Below are positions 23,173-28,999 of a DNA stretch of 28,999 nucleotides, piece by piece (the stretch's first letter is position 1; each line of letters begins with the position of its first letter). A model generated the notes under the pieces. The model ran no database searches. It had not been told where the DNA came from and worked only from the letters and a program-made list of their open reading frames with translations. Position numbers and translations under genes: made by a program. This DNA is from Pseudomonadota bacterium (GTDB lineage: Bacteria > Pseudomonadota > Alphaproteobacteria > Sphingomonadales > Sphingomonadaceae): contig JAFABD010000172.1 of NCBI GenBank assembly GCA_023426225.1, positions 1-28,999 of the forward strand, read 5' to 3'.

Positions 23173-25617
23173 TTACCAGTTCAGCCCGGCGCGGACATAA
23201 AGATAGCGCCCGCCGAAGCCGAAGGGCGAGTAATAGGGGAAGCCGACCACGCCGGTCGAATTGTTCGCCGCGATCGTCGCGTCGGGATAGACGTCGAACA
23301 GGTTGTTGACGCCCAGCGCGAACTGCGCCCCCTTCTGCGGGCTGTAACGGAACTCCAGATCGGTGATGACGTGCTTGCCGCTGTTGACGTCGGCCGCCGG
23401 GGTCGTGCCCGGCTGGTTGACGTTGCCGTAATAGGTGGCGCGCGCGGTGACGCCCAGATCGCCCAGGCTCCAGTCGATCGTGCCGGTCAGCTTCTCGCCC
23501 GGCGTGCCTTCCTCCAGGCTCAGCACGCGGTTGCGCCCGAACAGCACCGGCGGGTTGGCCAGCGTCGCGGTCGAGTTGGGAACGTGCGTGATCACGGTCT
23601 CGTTGACGTTGCCGGCCAGCGTCAGGTCGAACTTGCCCGCCGCGGCGGTGGCGAAGCGGTAATGCGCCACCACGTCGATGCCGCGCGTGCGTGAGCGCAG
23701 CCCGTTGATGAAGAACCGCGCCTGCGGCACGCCCAGCGGGTCCAGGATCTTTGCCACCTCGGCGCTGAACGTGCGCGAGATGTTCTCGGAAAGCGCCAGT
23801 TGGTCGCGCAGCCGGATCTGATAGGCGTCGACCGTCAGGTCGAACCCGCCGCTGCGGATCACCGTGCCGAACGAAAGGTTGGTCGACTTCTCGGGCTCGA
23901 GCGGCTTGCCGCCCAGCGCCTTGGCCACTGGATCGACCGACGGGAAGGTGCCCGTGGTGACCGGCACGCCGTTCTGCACGACCGACGCGACCGAGGTGAA
24001 ATATTGCTGCTGCAGGCTCGGCGCGCGGAAGCCCGTCGACGCCGTGCCGCGCAGCGCGAACCAGGGCGTCACGTCGTAACGCAGCGACAGCTTGCCGGTC
24101 GCGGTGTCGCCGAAATCGGTATAATGCTCGCCGCGCGCCGCGACGCCGATCAACAGCGCGTCGGTCAGCTGCGCCTCGACGTCGATATAGCCGGAAATGT
24201 TCTTGCGGCTGCGCTCGATCGCATTGGCGGGCGAAAAGCCGCCAAAGCCCTGGGCGCCCGGCGTCTGGTTGAACACCGTCGCGCCTTCGGGATAGCCATA
24301 GGAGGCGCGCTCGCCCGCGGTGATCTTGTACCCCTCGCGCCGCGCCTCGACGCCGAAGGCGAGGTTGAGCGACCGGAACAGGTCGAACTTGCGCGACACG
24401 TCGAGACCCGCGACCCACTGGTCATAGATCACTGCGCCGTCATAGAAGTTGGTCGGCGACGCGCTGCCATAGGCATAGTTGGCCGAATTGAGCGTCCGGA
24501 AACTCACCTTGTTGCGGCCATAGGCGAGGTTGAGGTCGGTCGACCAGTCGCCGAACTCGCCCTTCAGCCCGATCGCGCCGTTGGCGTTGATCGACTTGGT
24601 GTTGATGATCGGCAGGAAGCCGTTGGGGTAGATCGCCCCCACGCCGCCCGCGGCTGCGGCGCTGGCAAGCCGCGGGAAGGCCGCACCCTTGCTGTCGCGG
24701 TCCTGATAGCCTGCCCAGCCATAGAGCTTGAGCGAATCGCTCAGGCTTTTGCCCGCGTTCACATAACCGCTATACTGCTCCAGCTCGGGATCGCCGAAAC
24801 GGCCGGTCAGCGTGCCTGCGGGCGTGACGCGCGGGTCGAAATCGGCCCGGTTGGTCGGCTTGCGGTTCAGATACTCGCCGGAAACGGTGACATAGCCGTC
24901 GTCGCCGAAGCCGAAGCCCTGCCACGCCGACGCCGTCAGCGCGGGTTCGCCCGTCGTGTGGCGGCGCCCGCGCGCGGTGATGATGTCGGTATCGTAAAAG
25001 CCATAGGTCACCGACGCGCCGCCGCCTTCACGCGCCTCGCGCAGCCGCAGGTTGATGACGCCGGCGATCGCGTCGGAACCATATTGTGCCGACGCACCGT
25101 CGCGCAGCACTTCGATCCGGTCGAGCGCGACCGTCGGAATGGTGTTGAGGTCGACGGCCGAACTGCCGCGGCCCACCGACCCGTTGGTGTTGAGCTGGGC
25201 CGAGCTGTTGGCGCGGACGCCGTTGACGAGCACCAGCACCTGGTCGGGAGAAAGCCCGCGCAGCGTCGCCGGGCGGATTGCGTCGGTGGCGTCGGTCGCC
25301 GACGAACGCGGAAAGTCGATCGACGGCGCCACTGCAGCCAGCGCGCTGCCGAGCTCTGTCGTTCCCTGCTGGCGCAGCGCCGCGCCGCCGAGCACGTCGA
25401 CCGGCGACGCGGTGTCGAGCCGCGAGCGGCCCTGCGCGCGCGTGCCGGTGACGATGATGACGTCGCCTTCGTTTGCCGCGGCGCCCGCCTGGCCCGAACG
25501 GGCCTCGCTCGCATTCTTGTCTTCGGCCGCGGCGGTCGCGTCCTGTGCCCATGCCGGTGCGGCGTGCACCAGCGCCAGCGTGGCGGCCGAAAGCAGCGTG
25601 GTCGTGCGGAATCGCAT
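23173..25617 (-). CDS. TonB-dependent receptor, substrate unknown
   Basis: The 814-residue outer-membrane protein starts MRFRTTTLLSAATLALVHAAPAWAQ, a clear signal peptide, and has a TonB-box-like region at GDVIIVTGTRAQGR. The plug shows DVLGGAALRQQGTTELGSALAAVAPSIDFP (in pieces), LRGLSPDQVLVLVNGVRANSSAQLN, and RIEVLRDGASAQYGSDAIAGVINLRL. The large beta-barrel ends with FGFGGRYLYVRAGLNW, whose terminal tryptophan is a typical outer-membrane signature. It is longer than the neighbouring receptor and of the sphingomonad type with a broad range of possible substrates. The ATG at 25617 is chosen because the signal peptide begins there; an in-frame start at 25704 would put 29 basic residues in front. 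It is divergent from metE, and the palindrome at 25759-25782 lies 142 bases upstream of its start, so co-regulation with methionine or cobalamin metabolism is possible but unproven. Confidence 0.85.
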   Translation of the reverse strand: MRFRTTTLLSAATLALVHAAPAWAQDATAAAEDKNASEARSGQAGAAANEGDVIIVTGTRAQGRSRLDTASPVDVLGGAALRQQGTTELGSALAAVAPSIDFPRSSATDATDAIRPATLRGLSPDQVLVLVNGVRANSSAQLNTNGSVGRGSSAVDLNTIPTVALDRIEVLRDGASAQYGSDAIAGVINLRLREAREGGGASVTYGFYDTDIITARGRRHTTGEPALTASAWQGFGFGDDGYVTVSGEYLNRKPTNRADFDPRVTPAGTLTGRFGDPELEQYSGYVNAGKSLSDSLKLYGWAGYQDRDSKGAAFPRLASAAAAGGVGAIYPNGFLPIINTKSINANGAIGLKGEFGDWSTDLNLAYGRNKVSFRTLNSANYAYGSASPTNFYDGAVIYDQWVAGLDVSRKFDLFRSLNLAFGVEARREGYKITAGERASYGYPEGATVFNQTPGAQGFGGFSPANAIERSRKNISGYIDVEAQLTDALLIGVAARGEHYTDFGDTATGKLSLRYDVTPWFALRGTASTGFRAPSLQQQYFTSVASVVQNGVPVTTGTFPSVDPVAKALGGKPLEPEKSTNLSFGTVIRSGGFDLTVDAYQIRLRDQLALSENISRTFSAEVAKILDPLGVPQARFFINGLRSRTRGIDVVAHYRFATAAAGKFDLTLAGNVNETVITHVPNSTATLANPPVLFGRNRVLSLEEGTPGEKLTGTIDWSLGDLGVTARATYYGNVNQPGTTPAADVNSGKHVITDLEFRYSPQKGAQFALGVNNLFDVYPDATIAANNSTGVVGFPYYSPFGFGGRYLYVRAGLNW

Positions 25618-25758
25618 CGTTGGATTGCCCCTAATTCTGATTGTCCGGATCGGACTATAGGCTCGTCGCCGCGCGCGCTGGTTAGAAAATATATCGGCGG
25701 GCAAAGCCGCGTTGCGGGTTGCGAAAGCGCGCGAGGATCCCAGGCACGGCGTGGAACG

Positions 25759-25782
25759 TGATATAAAGAAATCTTTATATCA
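25759..25782. promoter_or_regulatory. Perfect palindromic operator candidate between the TonB receptor and metE
   Basis: Two perfect 11-base arms, TGATATAAAGA and TCTTTATATCA, are separated by AA. This is the most AT-rich symmetric site in the region. It lies just upstream of a TTGACG (25786-25791) that could be the -35 box of metE, and within the promoter region of the divergent TonB receptor. The AAAGA-N2-TCTTT core resembles what I recall for operators of ArsR-type SAH-responsive regulators (SahR) of the methionine cycle in Proteobacteria; that match is from memory and is an inference. Confidence 0.65.
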
Positions 25783-25785
25783 GGC

Positions 25786-25814
25786 TTGACGCGCTGCCGA
25801 TGTACCGCGATGCT
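25786..25814 (+). promoter_or_regulatory. Possible metE promoter
   Basis: TTGACG at 25786-25791 is a good -35 match. A weak -10 candidate (GATGCT, 25809-25814) follows after 17 bases. Transcription would then begin around 25821, exactly where the riboswitch begins. The -10 box is poor, so this is a tentative call. Confidence 0.4.
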
Positions 25815-25820
25815 GGCCGG

Positions 25821-26004
25821 GTCGAGGTTCTTCGGCCGGTCTCGCGCCGCGCCGAAGCGAAGACGGGAAGCCGGTGCGATTCCGGCGCTGCCCCCGCAAC
25901 TGTAAGCGGTGAGCGGACGGTCGATACGTGTCACTGGAGGCGACTGCTTCCGGGAAGGCCAGACCGCCCGCGTCGACCCGCGAGCCAGGAGACCTGCCTC
26001 CGAC
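25821..26004 (+). ncRNA. Cobalamin (adenosylcobalamin) riboswitch
   Basis: The conserved B12 box AGCCAGGAGACCTGCC (25983-25998) is present. It is preceded by the core GGGAAGCCGGTGCGATTCCGGCGCTGCCCCCGCAACTGTAA (bases 25866-25905), which is the standard central part of the aptamer. The outer P1 helix can form between GTCGAGG (25821-25827) and CCTCCGAC (25997-26004, with one extra base). Binding of coenzyme B12 is known to repress genes behind such elements. Here metE, the B12-independent methionine synthase, is downstream, so methionine would be made by MetE only when B12 is scarce. The expression platform is described separately. Confidence 0.93.
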
Positions 26005-26029
26005 GCGATAACGTCCACCGGCGGGGTGT

Positions 26030-26063
26030 CCGGGCTGGCCGCTTGCCTGTCGCGGCCGCCCGG
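26030..26063 (+). promoter_or_regulatory. Strong hairpin in the riboswitch expression platform
   Basis: CCGGGC-T-GGCCGC pairs with GCGGCC-GCCCGG (12 pairs with one bulged T, loop TTGCCTGTC). It lies 26 bases after the B12 aptamer. No T run follows, so it is not a classical intrinsic terminator. It might take part in rho-dependent termination or in alternative folding that controls metE. Confidence 0.5.
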
Positions 26064-26101
26064 CGTCCGCGCGCGCCCGCGTTCGGCCCGGTGTCCTGCC
26101 C

Positions 26102-26119
26102 TTCTTCGGGGTAGAAGAA
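26102..26119 (+). promoter_or_regulatory. Small hairpin enclosing the probable metE ribosome-binding site
   Basis: TTCTTC (26102-26107) can pair with GAAGAA (26114-26119). The loop holds GGGGTA, the only purine-rich stretch close enough to the ATG at 26124 to act as ribosome-binding site. The structure could modulate initiation. The stem is short, so the effect is uncertain. Confidence 0.35.
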
Positions 26120-26123
26120 ACCG

Positions 26124-28424
26124 ATGACCGTTTCGATTGCCACGCTCGGCTTCCCGCGCATGGGGCCGCGCCGTGAACTCAAATTCGCGCTTGAGGATTA
26201 CTGGGCCGGTCGCTCGACCGAGGCCATGCTGGTCGAGGCGGCGGGTGCGCTGCGCACCGCCGGCTGGGCACGGCAGAAGCGGGCAGGGATCGACTGGCTG
26301 CCCTCGAACGACTTCTCGCTCTACGACCATGTGCTCGACATGAGCGTGATGCTCGGCGCGGTGCCGTCGCGCTATGGCGCGGCGCCCGGCGAGGCGGGGC
26401 TCGACACCTATTTCGCGATGGCGCGCGGCACCACCGGCGAGGCCGGGTGCACGCACGGCCATGCCAGCCATACCGCCTGCGAGATGACCAAGTGGTTCGA
26501 CACCAACTACCACTTCACCGTCCCCGAACTCGCGCTCGGCGACCGGCTCGCGCTCAACCGGCTCAAGGTGGTCGAGGAATATCGCGAGGCGCGCGCGCAG
26601 GGTTTCGAAACGCGCCCGGTACTGGTCGGGCCGGTAACGTGGCTCAGCCTCGCCAAGGGGCGCGGTGTCGATCCGTTCGACTATCTCGACGCGGTGCTCG
26701 GCCTCTATGTCGCGATCCTCGGCCAGCTCGGCCAGGCCGGCGCGCAGTGGGTGCAGATCGACGAGCCCGTGCTCGCCACCGATCTCACCGACGTTCAGCG
26801 CCGCGCCTTCACGCGCGCCTATGCCCGGCTCGCGCGCACCGGCGTGCGGCTGATGCTGACGACCTATTTCGGCGGGCTCGACGATAATCTGGGGCTGGCC
26901 GCGGCGCTTCCGGTCGCCGGGCTCCATGTCGATCTCGTGCGTGCGCCCGATCAGCTCGATGCGCTGCTGCGCGCCGCCCCGCGCGACCTGCTCCTCTCGC
27001 TCGGCGTGATCGACGGCCGCAACGTGTGGCGCGCCGATCTCGACGCCCTGCTCGACCGGCTCGAACCCGTCGCGGCAAGCCGCGACCTGGTGCTCGCGCC
27101 CTCCTGCTCGCTGCTCCATGTCCCGCTCGACCTCGCGCTCGAACGCAAGCTCGACCCCGAGGTTGCGCAATGGCTCGCCTTTGCGGTGCAGAAGCTCGAC
27201 GAGCTGGCGATCCTCAAGCAGGCGCTCAACCATGGCCGTGACAGCGTGGCCGAACCGCTCGCCGCGGCGCGCCGGGCGGTTCAGAGCCGCGCACGATCCC
27301 CGCGCATCCACAACCCGGCGGTCGCTGCCCGGCTCGCGGCGGTGACGCCGGCGATGGCGCGCCGCGCCTCCGATCAGCCCGCGCGCGCCCGCGCCCAGGC
27401 GGCCGCGCTCGACCTGCCGCTCTTTCCCACCACGACGATCGGCTCCTTCCCCCAGACCGCCGAGGTCCGCCGCGCCCGCGCCGCACACAATCGCGGCGAA
27501 CTCGACGATGCGGGCTATACCGCGTTTCTCCGCGACGAGACCCGGCATGCGGTGCGCTGGCAACAGTCGGTCGGGCTCGACGTGCTGGTCCATGGCGAGT
27601 TCGAGCGCAACGACATGGTTCAGTATTTCGGCGAGCAACTCGACGGCTTTGCCTTCACCACGCACGGCTGGGTACAGAGCTATGGCTCGCGTTGCGTCCG
27701 CCCGCCGATCCTCTTCGGCGACGTGGCGCGCCCGCATGAGATGACGGTCGACTGGTGGCGTTATGCGCAGTCGCTCACCAAGCGTCCGATGAAGGGGATG
27801 CTCACCGGTCCGGTGACGATCCTCAACTGGTCGTTCGTCCGCGACGACCAGCCGCGCGCCGAAACCTGCCGCCAGATCGCGCTGGCGATCCGCGACGAGG
27901 TGCTCGACCTCGAGGCCGCCGGCGCGCGCATCGTCCAGATCGACGAGGCTGCGCTGCGCGAGGGGCTGCCGCTGCGCCGGCGCGACTGGCAGGGCTATCT
28001 CGACTGGGCGGTGGCAAGCTTCCGTCTCGCCGCCTCGGGCGTGGCGGACGCCACCCAGATCCACACGCATATGTGCTATTCGGAGTTCAACGACATCCTT
28101 CCCGCGATCGCGGCGATGGACGCCGACGTGATCTCGATCGAGACGGCGCGCTCGCAGATGGAGCTGCTCGAGGCCTTCGCCCTTTATCGCTATCCCGCGG
28201 CGATCGGCCCCGGCGTGTACGACATCCACACCCCGCGCGTCCCCGGACGGTGGGAGATGGTCGCGCTGATGCGGCTGGCGCAGGAATATCTGCGGCCCGG
28301 CCAGCTCTGGGTGAACCCCGATTGCGGGCTCAAGACCCGCCGCTGGGAAGAGGTGCGCCCCGCGATCGAGGCGATGGTCGCCGCGGCGCGGACGCTGCGC
28401 GCCGAACAGATGGCCGAGGCCTGA
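26124..28424 (+). CDS. metE: 5-methyltetrahydropteroyltriglutamate-homocysteine methyltransferase (B12-independent methionine synthase)
   Basis: MetE transfers the methyl group of 5-methyl-THF-(Glu)n to homocysteine to give methionine, using zinc instead of cobalamin. The 766-residue product has both barrel domains. The N-terminal half shows LGFPRMGPRRELKFALEDYWAG, the folate-binding region EMTKWFDTNYHFTVPEL and the segment PVTWLSLAKG. The C-terminal half shows TTTIGSFPQT, HGEFERNDMVQYFGEQL and LTGPVTILNWSF. All four zinc ligands are in place: H649 and C651 (HTHMCYSEF), E673 (SIETARS) and C734 (NPDCGLKTR). Length is usual (about 755-770). It sits behind a cobalamin riboswitch and, further upstream, a palindromic operator candidate. 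The ATG at 26124 is preceded by GGGGTAGAAG. It is an intact, probably functional enzyme; a B12-dependent MetH elsewhere is implied by the riboswitch but is not in this window. Confidence 0.97.
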   Translation: MTVSIATLGFPRMGPRRELKFALEDYWAGRSTEAMLVEAAGALRTAGWARQKRAGIDWLPSNDFSLYDHVLDMSVMLGAVPSRYGAAPGEAGLDTYFAMARGTTGEAGCTHGHASHTACEMTKWFDTNYHFTVPELALGDRLALNRLKVVEEYREARAQGFETRPVLVGPVTWLSLAKGRGVDPFDYLDAVLGLYVAILGQLGQAGAQWVQIDEPVLATDLTDVQRRAFTRAYARLARTGVRLMLTTYFGGLDDNLGLAAALPVAGLHVDLVRAPDQLDALLRAAPRDLLLSLGVIDGRNVWRADLDALLDRLEPVAASRDLVLAPSCSLLHVPLDLALERKLDPEVAQWLAFAVQKLDELAILKQALNHGRDSVAEPLAAARRAVQSRARSPRIHNPAVAARLAAVTPAMARRASDQPARARAQAAALDLPLFPTTTIGSFPQTAEVRRARAAHNRGELDDAGYTAFLRDETRHAVRWQQSVGLDVLVHGEFERNDMVQYFGEQLDGFAFTTHGWVQSYGSRCVRPPILFGDVARPHEMTVDWWRYAQSLTKRPMKGMLTGPVTILNWSFVRDDQPRAETCRQIALAIRDEVLDLEAAGARIVQIDEAALREGLPLRRRDWQGYLDWAVASFRLAASGVADATQIHTHMCYSEFNDILPAIAAMDADVISIETARSQMELLEAFALYRYPAAIGPGVYDIHTPRVPGRWEMVALMRLAQEYLRPGQLWVNPDCGLKTRRWEEVRPAIEAMVAAARTLRAEQMAEA

Positions 28425-28430
28425 CATGCC

Positions 28431-28461
28431 GGCGGCACGGGGCCGCGCGCCTCGTGCCGCC
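28431..28461 (+). terminator. Hairpin after metE
   Basis: GGCGGCACG and CGTGCCGCC form a perfect nine-base-pair stem beginning seven bases after the metE stop, with a 13-base GC-rich loop. No T run follows, so it may be a 3' stabilising structure or a rho-dependent end. It faces the minus-strand tRNA gene. Confidence 0.4.
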
Positions 28462-28517
28462 CCGGCGTCGCAGGGCAATCGGCAGGGCAAGGGCGGCGAG
28501 AGGCGGAAAGGGGACGG

Positions 28518-28593
28518 TGGTGGGTCCGCCGGGATTCGAACCCGGGACCTCTCGATTAAAAGTCGCTTGCTCTACCGACTGAGCTACGGACCC
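28518..28593 (-). tRNA. tRNA-Lys (anticodon TTT)
   Basis: The minus strand folds as a full tRNA of 76 bases with an encoded CCA. The acceptor stem is GGGTCCG with CGGACCC, the D-arm begins TAGCTCAGTCGGTAGAGC, the anticodon loop is CTTTTAA (anticodon TTT), and the T-arm is CCGGGTTCGAATCCCGG, including the TTCGA of the T loop. The discriminator base is A. The first ten bases are shared with the 3' end of folK on the same strand, so the tRNA 5' end must be cut out of a joint or overlapping transcript. Confidence 0.96.
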
Positions 28594-28999
28594 ACATCGT
28601 CGCCCCTACGCACGGCGGCGGCTCGGGTCAACCGGGTCCGGAGCTGGCGGACGCTCAGCCCGGTCAGCGGGTCGCGCCAGTCCGCGGCGATCGTCACCAA
28701 CGGGTCGAGGACGAAGCGGCGCGTCCGGAACAGCGCGTGCGGCACCACCAGTCCGGGGCCGGCCCAGGCCCCCTCTGACCACATCAGGATGTCGAGGTCG
28801 ATCACGCGCGCGCTCCAGGGCTGGCCCCGGCGTCGCCCGAACGCGCGCTCGATTCGCTTCAGCGCCGCGAGCAGCGCCGGCGGCGTCAGCCCGGTGTCCA
28901 GAATGGCCGCGCCGTTGGCAAAGCGTCGCAGCGACGGCCCTACCGGCGCGGTGCGGATCACCGGGGCGACGCGACGCACGCTGCCCAGCGCCGCCAGCG
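28584..28999 (-). CDS. folK: 2-amino-4-hydroxy-6-hydroxymethyldihydropteridine pyrophosphokinase, partial (5' end outside the window)
   Basis: FolK transfers pyrophosphate from ATP to 6-hydroxymethyl-7,8-dihydropterin in folate synthesis. About 138 C-terminal residues are visible, and the frame stays open to the window edge, so the start (the GSN region) lies beyond it. Recognisable parts are APVIRTAPVGPSLRRFANGAAIL, LLAALKRIERAFGRRRG, and the ATP-binding SARVIDLDILMW with the two key aspartates. LVVPHALFRTRRFVLDPL is also typical. An internal ATG at 28979 is not the true start because family sequence (LAALGSVRRVAP) continues upstream of it. The gene ends ...DDVGP-stop with the last codons and the TAG stop inside the tRNA-Lys gene. 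Confidence 0.9.
   Translation of the reverse strand, partial: LAALGSVRRVAPVIRTAPVGPSLRRFANGAAILDTGLTPPALLAALKRIERAFGRRRGQPWSARVIDLDILMWSEGAWAGPGLVVPHALFRTRRFVLDPLVTIAADWRDPLTGLSVRQLRTRLTRAAAVRRGDDVGP

Noticed and set aside
23800..25761. A 653-codon plus-strand frame opposite the second TonB receptor
   Set aside because: The receptor on the minus strand has a signal peptide, plug and barrel signatures. The plus-strand frame is compositionally a shadow.
25008..28490. A 1160-codon open frame on the minus strand across metE and the riboswitch
   Set aside because: It is antisense to metE, whose full set of motifs and zinc ligands is present on the plus strand. Its translation is rich in Arg, Ala, Gly, His and Asp without domain features, as expected for a shadow frame in GC-rich DNA.
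28490..28582. Plus-strand coding tail reading GPPGFEPGTSRLK
   Set aside because: This peptide is the well-known false translation of the complement of a tRNA T-arm; the DNA encodes tRNA-Lys.

Overview
The window looks like chromosomal DNA of a sphingomonad (Alphaproteobacteria, order Sphingomonadales). Base composition is very GC-rich throughout, start codons include GTG and TTG, two TonB-dependent receptors lie side by side, and several proteins (DUF1176, a small CC_3452-like protein, a long-type acyl-CoA dehydrogenase, a single RelA/SpoT homologue) are typical of that group. This assignment is an inference from gene content; there is no rRNA in the window. Nearly all the DNA is densely packed ordinary chromosome. 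I see no insertion sequence, prophage, CRISPR array or plasmid function.

Layout. 1-1490: the end of egtB and all of egtD (ergothioneine synthesis). 1505-2497 (-): a secreted DUF1176 protein. 2569-3438: a 3-hydroxyacyl-CoA dehydrogenase, which shares a bidirectional terminator with a concentrative nucleoside transporter (3523-4818, -). 5035-8968: a forward run of queuosine-precursor transporter, argB, yggT, a DUF167 gene, folD and a MarC-family protein. 8931-13134: a cell-surface glycan block made of a large GT-C-type membrane protein (-), a GtrA-like flippase and a methyltransferase (+), and a GtrB-like glycosyltransferase (-). 13210-15676 (-): the (p)ppGpp synthetase/hydrolase and a small secreted protein. 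15808-16302: an HxlR regulator. 16406-18112 (-): an acyl-CoA dehydrogenase. 18185-19114: the threonylcarbamoyl-AMP synthase for tRNA t6A. 19144-19698 (-): msrA. 19793-20791: galE. 20871-25617 (-): two TonB-dependent receptors, the first ZnuD-like. 25759-28424: a palindromic operator candidate, a cobalamin riboswitch and metE. 28518-28999 (-): tRNA-Lys(TTT), overlapped by the 3' end of a partial folK.

Functional links. metE (B12-independent methionine synthase) sits behind a cobalamin riboswitch, so it should be shut off when B12 allows MetH to work. A near-perfect 24-bp palindrome immediately before the leader suggests a second, protein-mediated control, which could also act on the divergent TonB receptor. 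The GtrA/GtrB/GT-C/methyltransferase group has the composition expected of a lipid-linked sugar transfer and glycan-decoration pathway, and it is the best candidate here for an uncharacterised system. The rest is housekeeping metabolism.
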